A stretch of DNA of 64,000 bases from Yoonia sp. (GTDB lineage: Bacteria > Pseudomonadota > Alphaproteobacteria > Rhodobacterales > Rhodobacteraceae): assembly GCA_023955335.1 (NCBI GenBank), contig JAGSGF010000003.1, forward strand, positions 54,360-118,359. The letters run 5' to 3'. Below are positions 54,368 through 63,737 of the stretch, in pieces. A program made the translations under genes and the position numbers. Within the stretch, counting starts at the first letter, position 1. The number at the start of each line of letters is the position of its first letter. The notes under the pieces were generated by a model that made no database searches, was not told the origin of the DNA, and saw nothing but the letters and a program-made list of their open reading frames with translations.

Positions 54368-57300
54368 ATGGCGATGGAAAAAACGTTTCATTCAGGCACC
54401 GCAGAACCCCGCATCTATGACATGTGGGAAACCGCGGGTGCATTTAAAGCAGGGGCCAACGCTCGCGATGGCGCGTCCACCTATTGCATCATGCTGCCGC
54501 CGCCAAATGTGACAGGCCACCTGCATGTGGGTCACGCGTTCAACCACACGCTGATGGATATCCTGATCCGTTGGAAACGCATGCAAGGGTTCGACACCCT
54601 TTGGCAGCCCGGCCTAGATCACGCAGGTATCGCCACCCAACTGATGGTCGAAAAGGAACTGGCTGCCACCGGACAGCCCAAGCGGGTTGATCTGGGCCGC
54701 GAGAAATTCCTTGAAAAAGTCTGGGACTGGAAAGCCGCCAAAGGCGGCATGATCGAACAGCAAGCCCGCCGCTTGGGCGACAGCATGGACTGGTCCCGCT
54801 CCGCGTTTACCATGTCCGGTGCGGCCTCTGCGCCTGCATCCGAAAAACCCGGCAATTTCCACGACGCCGTGCTTCAAGTGTTTGTCAAACTCTACAACGA
54901 TGGCAAAATCTATCGCGGAAAGCGCCTTGTGAACTGGGACCCGCATTTTGAAACGGCGATCTCTGATCTTGAGGTCGAGAACATCGAAGTTGACGGCCAC
55001 ATGTGGCATTTCAAATACCCGCTGGCGAATGGCGCAACCTATGAGTACGTTGAAAAAGACGAAGACGGCAATGTGACCCTGCGCGAGACCCGCGACTATA
55101 TCGCTATCGCCACAACCCGCCCTGAAACCATGCTGGGTGACGGCGCGGTGGCCGTGCACAAGGACGACGACCGCTATGCCCCGATCGTCGGCAAGCTGTG
55201 CGAAATTCCGGTTGGTCCCAAAGAACAGCGCCGCCTGATCCCGATCATCACAGACCCCTACCCCGATATGACCTTCGGGTCCGGTGCGGTGAAAATCACA
55301 GGCGCGCATGACTTTAACGACTACGAAGTTGCCAAACGGGCAAACCTGCCGATGTACGCGCTGATGGATACCAAAGGGGCGATGCGTGCCGATGGTCGCC
55401 CTTATGTTGAAGAAGCTGCCACTGCGCAGGCCATTGCCCGCGGTGAGTTGGAATTCGACGAGGCGATGATCGCCGCGATGAACATGGTCCCCGAGGAATA
55501 CCGCGGGCTAGACAGGTTCATTGCCCGTGAAAAGGTGATTGCAAACATCACCGCCGAAGGGCTGGCCGTGATGCATGACGTCACGCGCACGGAAAAAAAC
55601 GAGGACGGCGAAAAGATCGAAGTGACTGAAACCGTGCCAATGGTCGAGGCCAAGAAAATCATGCAGCCGTTTGGCGACCGCTCCAAGGTTGTGATCGAGC
55701 CTGCCCTGACCGACCAATGGTTCGTCGATACAGCCCAAATCGTGCAACCCGCGCTGGATGCGGTCCGCGAAGGCCGCACCAAGATCATGCCCGAGAGCGG
55801 CGAAAAAGTGTACTTTCACTGGCTTGATAACATCGAGCCATGGTGCATCTCGCGCCAGTTGTGGTGGGGGCACCAGATTCCGGTTTGGTATGGGCCTGCA
55901 GTCGAAAACTCCGCCGATGGCAATCTCATCATCAATTTCTCCAAGCGCATTTCAGTTTGCGCCATCACTGAAGAGGCTGCACTTGCAAAGTTTGAAGAAA
56001 AATATGGCGCCACGCCCAGAGTCCTACCATCGCCACCAACTGACAAAGAGTTAAGAGAAGCCTATGAAGGCGCTTTGACTGCTCTATCTTTGTCGGAAGC
56101 CTTCGAGGCGAATAAGGAGGGACGCTCACCTAACGAAGGTCTCTTTATCTACCGCGACCCCGACGTCCTCGACACATGGTTCTCCTCCGGCCTTTGGCCA
56201 TTCGGAACCCTCGGCTGGCCCGAAGACACTGACGCGATGAAATATTTCCCCGGCGACGTGCTGATCACCGGCCAAGACATCCTGTTCTTCTGGGTTGCGC
56301 GCATGATGATGATGTCTCAGGCCGTGTTGGAAAAAGACCCGTTCCACACCGTGTATCTGCACCAATTGGTGCGGGACGCGAAGGGCGAGAAGATGTCCAA
56401 GACCAAAGGCAACGTCATCGACCCGCTGGATATGATCGACGAATTTGGTGCCGACGCCCTGCGGTTCTCGAACGCGCAAATGGCGGCGCTTGGCGGTGTG
56501 CTGAAAATCTCCGAGGACCGGATCAAAGGCTACCGCAACTTTGGCACCAAGCTTTGGAACGCGTTCAGCTTTGCAGACCACTACGAAATCCCGAATACGG
56601 GCGATACGGCGCGGCCGCAAGTCACGCAAACCCTGAACAAATGGATCATCGGCGAGGTCGGCAAAACGCGTGAAGCCGTCGACGCGGCGCTAGACACCTA
56701 CCGTTTCAACGACGCCGCCAACACCCTGTATGCGTTCACATGGGGCAAGGTCTGCGACTGGTATCTGGAATTCTCCAAGCCGATCCTGCAAGGCACCGAC
56801 GAGGCCGCAAAACTGGAAACCCAAGCCACCCTGCGCTGGGTGCTGGACCAAGCCCTGATCATGCTGCACCCGATCATGCCCTTCATCACAGAAGAGCTGT
56901 GGGGCTTTGCGGACAGTCGCGCCAAAATGCTGGTGCACGCCGATTGGCCGATCTATACAGCCGAAGATCTGGTCGACGCAGACGCCGATGCGGAAATGAC
57001 CTGGGTGATCAACCTAATTGACACGGTCCGGTCCAACCGCGCCCAAGTCCACGTGCCCGCAGGCGCAAAAGTGCCGTTGGTGTTCACCGATCTGGACGCC
57101 AAAGGTCAAGCCGCGTGGGACAACAATCATGTGTTGATCCAGCGGCTTGCACGCATTGAAAGCCTGTCAAAAGTAGACGCATTCCCAAAGGGTTGCGTCA
57201 CGATCCCGATGCAAGGCGGCACATTTGGTTTGCCGCTTGAAGGAATAATCGACGTCGACGCTGAAATCGCACGGCTTGAAAAGGCGATGCAGAAACTGGG

Positions 57301-57460
57301 CAAAGAACTTGGTGGTCTGCGCGGTCGTCTAAAAAATCCCAAATTCGCAGCATCCGCCCCTGCAGAGGTCTTGGCCGAGACGCAAGAAAACCTGCGCCTG
57401 CGCGAAGAAGAAGAGACCCAAATCAAAGCCGCCATCGCCCGCCTTGCGGAACTTGGCTAA
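54368..57460 (+). CDS. valS: Valyl-tRNA synthetase
   Basis: Charges tRNA-Val. The 1030-residue class I synthetase has LPPPNVTGHLHVGHAF (HIGH motif, about 40-55), GLDHAGIATQ, the editing domain near 190-360, WWGHQIPVWYG, DPDVLDTWFSSGLWP and GEKMSKTKGNVIDP (KMSKS), and a C-terminal coiled coil arm (DVDAEIARLEKAMQKLGKELG). Residues about 513-594 have atypical codon use (see findings). AAGGA is 10 bases before the first ATG; a second ATG two codons on is possible. A terminator follows the stop. Confidence 0.97.
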   Translation: MAMEKTFHSGTAEPRIYDMWETAGAFKAGANARDGASTYCIMLPPPNVTGHLHVGHAFNHTLMDILIRWKRMQGFDTLWQPGLDHAGIATQLMVEKELAATGQPKRVDLGREKFLEKVWDWKAAKGGMIEQQARRLGDSMDWSRSAFTMSGAASAPASEKPGNFHDAVLQVFVKLYNDGKIYRGKRLVNWDPHFETAISDLEVENIEVDGHMWHFKYPLANGATYEYVEKDEDGNVTLRETRDYIAIATTRPETMLGDGAVAVHKDDDRYAPIVGKLCEIPVGPKEQRRLIPIITDPYPDMTFGSGAVKITGAHDFNDYEVAKRANLPMYALMDTKGAMRADGRPYVEEAATAQAIARGELEFDEAMIAAMNMVPEEYRGLDRFIAREKVIANITAEGLAVMHDVTRTEKNEDGEKIEVTETVPMVEAKKIMQPFGDRSKVVIEPALTDQWFVDTAQIVQPALDAVREGRTKIMPESGEKVYFHWLDNIEPWCISRQLWWGHQIPVWYGPAVENSADGNLIINFSKRISVCAITEEAALAKFEEKYGATPRVLPSPPTDKELREAYEGALTALSLSEAFEANKEGRSPNEGLFIYRDPDVLDTWFSSGLWPFGTLGWPEDTDAMKYFPGDVLITGQDILFFWVARMMMMSQAVLEKDPFHTVYLHQLVRDAKGEKMSKTKGNVIDPLDMIDEFGADALRFSNAQMAALGGVLKISEDRIKGYRNFGTKLWNAFSFADHYEIPNTGDTARPQVTQTLNKWIIGEVGKTREAVDAALDTYRFNDAANTLYAFTWGKVCDWYLEFSKPILQGTDEAAKLETQATLRWVLDQALIMLHPIMPFITEELWGFADSRAKMLVHADWPIYTAEDLVDADADAEMTWVINLIDTVRSNRAQVHVPAGAKVPLVFTDLDAKGQAAWDNNHVLIQRLARIESLSKVDAFPKGCVTIPMQGGTFGLPLEGIIDVDAEIARLEKAMQKLGKELGGLRGRLKNPKFAASAPAEVLAETQENLRLREEEETQIKAAIARLAELG

Positions 57461-57467
57461 AACAAAA

Positions 57468-57500
57468 GGGCGGCCCGGTTACGCGGGGCCGCCCATTTTT
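57468..57500 (+). terminator. Intrinsic terminator of valS
   Basis: GGGCGGCCC (57468-57476), 9-base loop, GGGCCGCCC (57486-57494), then ATTTTT. Strong GC stem with T-run. A-run on the left side also makes it a reasonable terminator for leftward transcription. Confidence 0.85.
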
Positions 57501-57531
57501 GATGATCTCCTGAGCTTAGTACATCACATGT

Positions 57532-57672
57532 TCAACAGCGTGCATCATCCCGCGCGCCTTGTCGTAAACCAGCGTTAAAATCCGGCACCAACGGGCGGGC
57601 CACTGGAGGGACCACACGCACCACGGCGGCTGCACCTGTCGCTGCCAAAACTCCACGTCTGCGCAGCCCCAT
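57532..57672 (-). CDS. Small exported or leader-type ORF
   Basis: A 46-residue frame starting MGLRRRGVLAATGAAAVVR preceded by GGGAGG (spacing about 5), a perfect Shine-Dalgarno. The start has an RRRGVL twin-arginine-like region followed by a hydrophobic stretch, then a Pro-rich region and DARC end. This pattern recalls very small exported proteins of Rhodobacteraceae, but could be a decayed exported gene. Divergent from hisC. Not recognised as any family. Confidence 0.45.
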   Translation of the reverse strand: MGLRRRGVLAATGAAAVVRVVPPVARPLVPDFNAGLRQGARDDARC

Positions 57673-57759
57673 AACACCCTCCCGAGACTTGCGAACGTTT
57701 CTCATATGTACGCAAATTGACCCATTGCAAGTCAGCCCCACAGTCGCTTATCTGCCCGC

Positions 57760-58869
57760 ATGACTGATGATCCACGCCTCACCCACCTCGCCGCCACTTT
57801 GCCCAGCACTGTCCCCTTTGTGGGTCCAGAAGCGATTGAACGGGCCAGCGGCACAGCTTTCGATGCGCGCCTTGGGGCTAACGAGTCTGGTTTTGGACCG
57901 TCCCCTCTGGCGATCAAAGCGATGCAAGACACCGCACCCGATGCATGGATGTACGCCGATCCAGAAAGCCACGATCTGCGCAGTGCCCTTGCGTCGCATC
58001 ACGACATCACCCCCGCCAACATCATGGTCGGCGAAGGTATCGACGGACTGCTTGGACTGCTCGTGCGGCTGATGGTCAGCGACGGCGACCATGTTGTTAC
58101 TTCCGCAGGTGCCTATCCGACGTTCAACTATCATGTCGCGGGTTTTGGCGGAACATTGCACACAGTGCCATACGCCGGCGACAGCGAAGACCCAGCCCGC
58201 CTTATTGCCAAGGCAAAGGAAACCGGCGCAAAGCTGATTTATATCGCCAACCCCGACAACCCGATGGGCACCTACCACAAAGCCCCCGAAATTGAACGCA
58301 TGATTGAGGCAATCCCTGACGGCTGCCTGCTAGTCCTTGACGAGGCCTACATTGAGCTCGCGCCCGAAGATGCCGCCCCCGCCATCGCGCCAGATGATCC
58401 GCGCGTCATCCGCATGCGCACGTTTTCCAAGGGTTACGGCATGGCTGGTGCACGGGTCGGTTACGCCGTTGGCCACCCCAATCTGATCAACGCATTTAAC
58501 AAAGTTCGCAATCATTTCGGCATGAACCGGATGAGCCAAGCAGGTGCATTGGCGGCATTGGCCGACGAAGCCTACCTTGGCGATGTTATCGCGCGCGTGC
58601 AAAAATCACGCGACCGGATCGCCACAATCGCCCTTGAAAACGGGCTGAGCCCGATCCCGTCAGCCACCAACTTTGTGGCCATTGATTGCGGCCAAGACGG
58701 CGAGTTCGCCAAAAAGGTCGTGACTGAGCTGGGCAAGCTCGGCGTTTTCGTCCGCATGCCATTTGTAGCCCCGCAAAACCGCTGCATCCGCGTAAGCTGC
58801 GGCCCCGCAGAGGCGCTCGCCTATTTTGCCCAAGCCCTGCCAAAGGCGCTGAAGGCCGCCCACGGATAA
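57760..58869 (+). CDS. hisC: Histidinol-phosphate aminotransferase-like PLP enzyme
   Basis: A 369-residue class I/II aminotransferase. Features: LGANESGFGPSP (substrate entry), YADPES, IYIANPDNPMGTYH, LVLDEAYIELA, and the PLP Lys in TFSKGYGMAGARVGY, then RVSCG near the end. These match HisC, though aromatic or other aminotransferases share them. Starts 88 bases from the small ORF start, divergent. Only sequence context; histidine genes are not adjacent. Confidence 0.85.
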   Translation: MTDDPRLTHLAATLPSTVPFVGPEAIERASGTAFDARLGANESGFGPSPLAIKAMQDTAPDAWMYADPESHDLRSALASHHDITPANIMVGEGIDGLLGLLVRLMVSDGDHVVTSAGAYPTFNYHVAGFGGTLHTVPYAGDSEDPARLIAKAKETGAKLIYIANPDNPMGTYHKAPEIERMIEAIPDGCLLVLDEAYIELAPEDAAPAIAPDDPRVIRMRTFSKGYGMAGARVGYAVGHPNLINAFNKVRNHFGMNRMSQAGALAALADEAYLGDVIARVQKSRDRIATIALENGLSPIPSATNFVAIDCGQDGEFAKKVVTELGKLGVFVRMPFVAPQNRCIRVSCGPAEALAYFAQALPKALKAAHG

Positions 58870-58908
58870 TTGACGGGACATTTTGCGCAGTTGGGCTAAT
58901 CTTTCAAC

Positions 58909-59091
58909 ATGTCACTGAATGATCACCGCCAGCCCGCACCCGATTACACCGACGCCTTTCTCTGGACGTTTGGCGTGATCATATTCATGCTGCTTTGTAC
59001 AATCACCGCGATCGCAGGTTATGCGTGGGTCGCGGTCACAACTTTGTTGTTGGACCGCGCCATCACATGGATTGGACACAAGCGGACCTAG
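58909..59091 (+). CDS. Small single-helix membrane protein
   Basis: A 60-residue frame with one strong membrane helix (about 18-48, AFLWTFGVIIFMLLCTITAIAGY and more). Soluble N-terminus, C-terminal basic end GHKRT. It follows hisC by 39 bases without a clear Shine-Dalgarno, and its TAG interlocks with the leftward aminotransferase TAG in CTAG. Plausible but unproven gene. Confidence 0.55.
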   Translation: MSLNDHRQPAPDYTDAFLWTFGVIIFMLLCTITAIAGYAWVAVTTLLLDRAITWIGHKRT

Positions 59092-60263
59092 CCTGCCGCG
59101 ATGACCCGTGCCGCCGCATCCAAGGCACCAGTCCCATGCGGAATATCCAAGGCAATCAAACCAGCCTGCATCGTGCCCAAAACGCCCATAATCATATGCG
59201 CGTTCACATGGCCCATATGACCAATCCGAAAATAGGCGTCCGCTGGCGACCGTCCAAGACCAATGCCAAGCGTCAGCCCCGCCTCGTATTCGCACCAGTG
59301 CCGCAGCGCATCCCCGTTGGGCGATCCGGCAACCACAGACGTGACCGCGTGTGACCGATTGGCGGGGTCCGCGATGTTCTGGGCAAGCGGGCCATCTGCG
59401 GACCAACAGTCAAGCGCCGCCCAGACAGTGCGGGCAAGCGTTTCATGACGGGTAAACACCGCCTCCAGCCCCTCCGCTTTGATCATATCCAATGCCGCAC
59501 GAAGCCCATACAGATGATGGGTTGGCGCCGTCCCGTTAAAATACTGGAAGTACTGATCGGGGTCAGTGCGCGCGCGCCAATCCCAATAGCGGCTCACGCG
59601 TGCAGGACGGACAGCATCGGCCTTGGCATTGTACCAGACAAAACTGATGCCTGCAGGCGTCATCAACCCCTTTTGGCAAGCGGATACCATCACATCAACG
59701 CCCCATGCGTCCATCTCGAACGGGTCACAGCCCAGTGACGCGATGCAATCGGCCATCAGCAACGCATCATGACCTGCGGCATCCAGAACACGGCGCAGCC
59801 CAGCGATGTCATTCTTAACACTGGTCGATGTATCAACGTGTACGGCCAAGATCGCCTTGATCTTACCGCTCGAGTCAGCACGCAAAGCTTCCTCGACCTG
59901 TCCGAGATCAATCGGGGTGGAATCGCCATAATCGATGGTTTGCACCGTGATCCCCATGTCAGTGGCCATCTCGCCCCACCCGATGCAGAATCGGCCAGTC
60001 GCCAGCGCCAAAACGGTATCACCAGCAGTGACGGTATTGGCCAATGCGGCCTCCCATGCGGCGTGTCCGTTGCCGATATAGATCGCGACTTTCTGATCAG
60101 TCATCGCCACGGCTTTGAGATCGGGGATCAGGCTATCCGTAAGATCATGCAATGCGCCCTCATAAATATTTGGCGACGCGCGGTGCATAGCCTGCAACAC
60201 CGCATCAGGGATCACCGATGGCCCCGGAATAGCAAGATATGAACGGCCGTTAGCAAGAGACAT
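59088..60263 (-). CDS. Serine/alanine-glyoxylate aminotransferase family protein
   Basis: A 391-residue class V aminotransferase. Motifs: AIPGPSVIPDAVLQAM, IGNGHAAWEAALAN, LMADCIASLGCDPFEMDAWGVDV with PLP-binding Asp, SACQKGLMTPAG containing the Schiff-base Lys, and PTHHLYGLRAAL. It converts glyoxylate to glycine from serine or alanine. ATG at 60263 selected over the extended frame for MSLANGRSYL. Divergent from the ABC transporter. Confidence 0.92.
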   Translation of the reverse strand: MSLANGRSYLAIPGPSVIPDAVLQAMHRASPNIYEGALHDLTDSLIPDLKAVAMTDQKVAIYIGNGHAAWEAALANTVTAGDTVLALATGRFCIGWGEMATDMGITVQTIDYGDSTPIDLGQVEEALRADSSGKIKAILAVHVDTSTSVKNDIAGLRRVLDAAGHDALLMADCIASLGCDPFEMDAWGVDVMVSACQKGLMTPAGISFVWYNAKADAVRPARVSRYWDWRARTDPDQYFQYFNGTAPTHHLYGLRAALDMIKAEGLEAVFTRHETLARTVWAALDCWSADGPLAQNIADPANRSHAVTSVVAGSPNGDALRHWCEYEAGLTLGIGLGRSPADAYFRIGHMGHVNAHMIMGVLGTMQAGLIALDIPHGTGALDAAARVIAAG

Positions 60264-60376
60264 GAACAAGGCTTTCAAGTTGGAAATGTTAAACTGGACA
60301 TTAGCGGGGCGCGGGGCCGCGTCAACCTTGCCTCGGCTTGCGCCCGATACCTATTTGCCGATAGACCAAAGGCATC

Positions 60377-62158
60377 ATGATGACCAACAGCACAGTTCAA
60401 CCTAAACCGCAAAACGCACGCCAACTTTTCAGTTGGCTTTGGCGCGACTATTTGCGGCCACACCGCGCGATTTTGGCGGCTGCTTTGCTGATGATGGCGA
60501 TCGAAGGGTCCATGCTCGGCTTTCTGTCTTGGATGATCCAGCCGATGTTCGACAACGTGTTCTTACAGGGCGAAACCGACACGCTTTGGTGGGTTGGACT
60601 TGGGATCATGGGGATCTTTTGCGTCCGTGCCGTCAGTGCAGCAGGCCAGAAAATCCTGATGACCAAAGTGAACCAACGCGCAGCAGCGGGCATGCGCAGC
60701 CACCTGTTGCGGCACCTGATGACCTTGGATGGCGGATATCACCAAATCAATCCACCCGGTCAGTTGATCGAACGTGTGCAAGGCGATGTCACAGTTGTGA
60801 ACCAGATTTGGGCGGCGATCTTGGTTGGCATCGGGCGTGACCTCATTGCGGTCACTGTTTTGTTCTCGGTGGCGCTGTCAATTGACTGGAAATGGACGGC
60901 ACTTGCGCTGATCGGCATCCCGTTTCTGGTTCTGCCATCCCTCCTTGCACAGACTTACGTACGCAAACGGGCTGGCAACGCGCGGGATTTGGCCGGGCGT
61001 ATGGCGACGCGGCTGGACGAAGTGTTCCACGGGATCAGCGCCATCAAACTAAACGCCCTCGAGACCTATCAATCCAGCCGCTACGACGCTCTGTCCGATG
61101 CCCGTGTCAGTGCCGAAGTGCGCGCGGCCACTGGCCAAGCTGCCGTGCCAGCTTTGATCGATATCATGACCGGCGTTGGTTTCTTTGGTGTGCTTATCTT
61201 TGGTGGCGCGGAAATTATCGCCGGCGAAAAAACTATCGGTCAGTTCATGTCATTCTTTACAGCCATGTCGCTGGCGTTTGAACCGCTACGGCGGTTGGGG
61301 CTGATGTCGGGACAATGGCAAATGGCAGCGGCGAGCATTGAGCGGCTGCAATTGGTCCTCAACGAACGGCCCACGCTTATCTCGCCCATCACCCCCAAAT
61401 CGCCCCCCACAGCGGCCCCAACCGTCAGCCTGTCAAACGTTACCCTGACCTATGGGGACCTGCCTGTTCTGCGCGGTGCGACCTTCACCGCAGCTGCAGG
61501 CCAAACGACTGCGCTTGTCGGCGCATCTGGCGCGGGGAAATCAACGGTGTTTAATGTGGTCACACGGCTTGTTGATCCGTCAGGTGGGAACGTCACTATC
61601 GACGGGATCAAGACCAATGATCTTAGCCTCACCGATCTGCGAGGACTTATTTCGGTCGTGTCCCAAGACGCCGCCCTGTTCGACGAAACCCTGCGCGAAA
61701 ACATCCTGCTAGGGCAAACCGATATAACCGACGCGCAGCTAAAATCTGCGCTCGACGCGGCCCATGTCAGCGACTTTCTCGACCAATTGCCCAACGGGCT
61801 TGATAGCCCCGCCGGGCCACGCGGATCAAACCTGTCTGGCGGACAAAGACAGCGGATTGCAATCGCACGTGCGCTTCTGCGCGATACGCCGATATTGCTG
61901 CTCGATGAAGCGACCAGCGCACTCGACACAAAGTCAGAATCCATCGTGCAAAAAGCCCTTGAAAAGCTCTCGACTGGCCGGACGACCCTCGTGATCGCGC
62001 ACAGGCTGTCGACAATCCGCAATGCCGATAAAATCGTCGTCATGGACCAAGGCCGCGTCGTCGACGAAGGCACGCATGCCACACTGCTTGCGAACGGGGG
62101 CATTTATGCCGATCTGCACGCGCTACAATTTAGCCAAGAAAAGGCACAGACATCATGA
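60377..62158 (+). CDS. ABC transporter exporter, MsbA-like
   Basis: A 593-residue half-transporter. Six-helix membrane domain (about 25-310), then ATPase domain with Walker A GASGAGKST (near 380), signature LSGGQRQ, Walker B ILLLDEATSALD and H-loop IAHRLST. Fold and length are as MsbA/multidrug exporters. Its stop overlaps ygfZ's start in ATGA. Starts with tandem ATGs (60377, 60380). Lipid or drug substrate unknown. Confidence 0.93.
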   Translation: MMTNSTVQPKPQNARQLFSWLWRDYLRPHRAILAAALLMMAIEGSMLGFLSWMIQPMFDNVFLQGETDTLWWVGLGIMGIFCVRAVSAAGQKILMTKVNQRAAAGMRSHLLRHLMTLDGGYHQINPPGQLIERVQGDVTVVNQIWAAILVGIGRDLIAVTVLFSVALSIDWKWTALALIGIPFLVLPSLLAQTYVRKRAGNARDLAGRMATRLDEVFHGISAIKLNALETYQSSRYDALSDARVSAEVRAATGQAAVPALIDIMTGVGFFGVLIFGGAEIIAGEKTIGQFMSFFTAMSLAFEPLRRLGLMSGQWQMAAASIERLQLVLNERPTLISPITPKSPPTAAPTVSLSNVTLTYGDLPVLRGATFTAAAGQTTALVGASGAGKSTVFNVVTRLVDPSGGNVTIDGIKTNDLSLTDLRGLISVVSQDAALFDETLRENILLGQTDITDAQLKSALDAAHVSDFLDQLPNGLDSPAGPRGSNLSGGQRQRIAIARALLRDTPILLLDEATSALDTKSESIVQKALEKLSTGRTTLVIAHRLSTIRNADKIVVMDQGRVVDEGTHATLLANGGIYADLHALQFSQEKAQTS

Positions 62159-62889
62159 CCAAGCGGACCGTATTGGCTATCACTGGCGCTGACCGCGTGG
62201 ATTTCCTGCAAGGGCTGGTCACCAACGATGTGACCCGTGCCAACGGCGGAATTGTCTACGCCGCACTCTTGACACCCCAAGGTAAATTCATTGCCGATTT
62301 CTTTGTAATCGGACGCCCTGACACCCTATTGATCGACGTTGACAGCAGCGTGGCCCCGACATTATTCCAACGGCTGTCGATGTACCGTCTGCGTGCGGAT
62401 GTCCAAATCACCGAAGCCGCCCTGATAGTATCCCGCGGGACAGGCCCGCGCCCCACAGGCGCGCTTGATGACCCGCGCCACACGGCCTTGGGCTGGCGGC
62501 ATTACGGCGACACGGACATCAGCGATGGGACCACAGACTGGAAAGCCATTGAGGTCGCAAATCTGATCCCAACAACCGGAGTTGACCTGACGCCCGACAC
62601 CTACATCCTAGAGGCCAACTTTGAGGCCATCCACGGCGTCGACTTCAAAAAGGGCTGTTTTGTCGGCCAGGAAATCGTGGCGCGGATGAAGCACAAAGCG
62701 ACCCTGAAAAAAGGGCTGCGGCGTGTGAGCATCGACGGAGACGCGGCCACAGGCGACGCGATTATGTCAGGCGACAAACCTGCCGGCACCTTACACAGCG
62801 TGCATGGCAAACAAGGCATCGCTTATCTGCGATTTGACCGGACCGACACGATGAAAACGCAAAAGGCCAGCCTGCATCTCGCAGACTGA
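62155..62889 (+). CDS. ygfZ: YgfZ/GcvT domain folate-binding protein
   Basis: A 244-residue protein of the YgfZ (Caf17/Iba57) family, a folate-dependent helper for certain Fe-S enzymes. Signature KGCFVGQEIVARMKHK near 165-180 with the conserved Cys. It starts inside the ABC gene's stop (ATGA), so the two are translationally coupled. A copy of the 33-base repeat follows its stop. Confidence 0.92.
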   Translation: MTKRTVLAITGADRVDFLQGLVTNDVTRANGGIVYAALLTPQGKFIADFFVIGRPDTLLIDVDSSVAPTLFQRLSMYRLRADVQITEAALIVSRGTGPRPTGALDDPRHTALGWRHYGDTDISDGTTDWKAIEVANLIPTTGVDLTPDTYILEANFEAIHGVDFKKGCFVGQEIVARMKHKATLKKGLRRVSIDGDAATGDAIMSGDKPAGTLHSVHGKQGIAYLRFDRTDTMKTQKASLHLAD

Positions 62890-62896
62890 CCTCGCT

Positions 62897-62929
62897 ATTT
62901 TTCCGAGCATAAATATGTCCGCCGGAGGC
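62897..62929 (+). repeat. 33-base interspersed repeat, copy 2
   Basis: The same 33-mer as 9442-9474 with one difference (agcAtaaata against agcCtaaata). It lies 8 bases after the ygfZ stop and 22 bases before the efp stop. It has the same orientation relative to efp as copy 1 has to soxG. Confidence 0.8.
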
Positions 62930-62951
62930 ACCTGTTTCCTAAAGAAACTGG

Positions 62952-63515
62952 TTACGCACGTTCAACATATTCAAAGAGCTCAGTGTTCACCACGATGTCT
63001 TCATCTTGGCCAACAAACGGTGGGATCATGACGCGGATGCCGTTATCCAACGTCCCAGGCTTAAAGCTGTTCGCGGCAGTCTGACCTTTGACCACCGGCT
63101 CGGTTTCAACAACCTTGCAAATAACTTTTAGCGGCACAGACACGTTCAACGCATCTTCGCCGTGATATTCGATTTTTACGATCATACCGTCTTGTAAGAA
63201 CGGGCGGCGATCACCCAGGATATCTGCCGGCAGTGCGATCTGTTCATAGTTTTCAGTATCCATGAACGTCAGCATATCGTCGACTTCGAACAGGAACTGT
63301 TGGTCCTTCTGATCCAAACGGACACGTTCAACTTTATCAGCAGATCGGAATCGTTGGTTCAGTTTGCGACCATCGCGCAAATTCTTCATTTCCACCTGTG
63401 CGAATGCGCCACCCTTACCGGGTTTGACGTGATCAACTTTTACGGCGCCCCAAAGGCCACCCTCGTGTTCCAGCACATTGCCGGGACGAATTTCATTTCC
63501 GTTAATTTTTGGCAT
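62952..63515 (-). CDS. efp: Elongation factor P
   Basis: A 187-residue translation factor that relieves ribosome stalling at polyproline. Three OB-like domains. Lys34 in VKPGKGGAF is at the site modified in family members by EpmA (or similar). [19 protein letters not shown] start and [17 protein letters not shown] C-terminal residues are typical. Divergent from the DUF6280-type gene across a 222-base gap. Confidence 0.96.
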   Translation of the reverse strand: MPKINGNEIRPGNVLEHEGGLWGAVKVDHVKPGKGGAFAQVEMKNLRDGRKLNQRFRSADKVERVRLDQKDQQFLFEVDDMLTFMDTENYEQIALPADILGDRRPFLQDGMIVKIEYHGEDALNVSVPLKVICKVVETEPVVKGQTAANSFKPGTLDNGIRVMIPPFVGQDEDIVVNTELFEYVERA

Positions 63516-63737
63516 GGCTCACTTCGTGTCATTAATAAGGCAAAAGGTTGATAGAATGTTATCCAAACCTATATCTTGGTGAAGGAAAGCTGGCAAGGTA
63601 ACTAAATATGCCTTTTGGACCGCGATAGCCATGCATTCAGCGCATGGCTGCCATTCCAAATAAGCCCCCCCGAATCGGTTGGGATGTTGCATATTGCGGG
63701 TCACGCCAGAATGACAAGAGCAATAAAAGGACGCAAT
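63516..63737. other. Divergent gap between efp and the last gene, with a hairpin
   Basis: 222 bases of promoter-containing intergenic DNA. AGCCATGC (63627-63634) and GCATGGCT (63642-63649) form a perfect 8-bp stem with a 7-base loop. No T-run on either side. AAAGGA lies before the start at 63738. No gene recognised. Confidence 0.5.
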
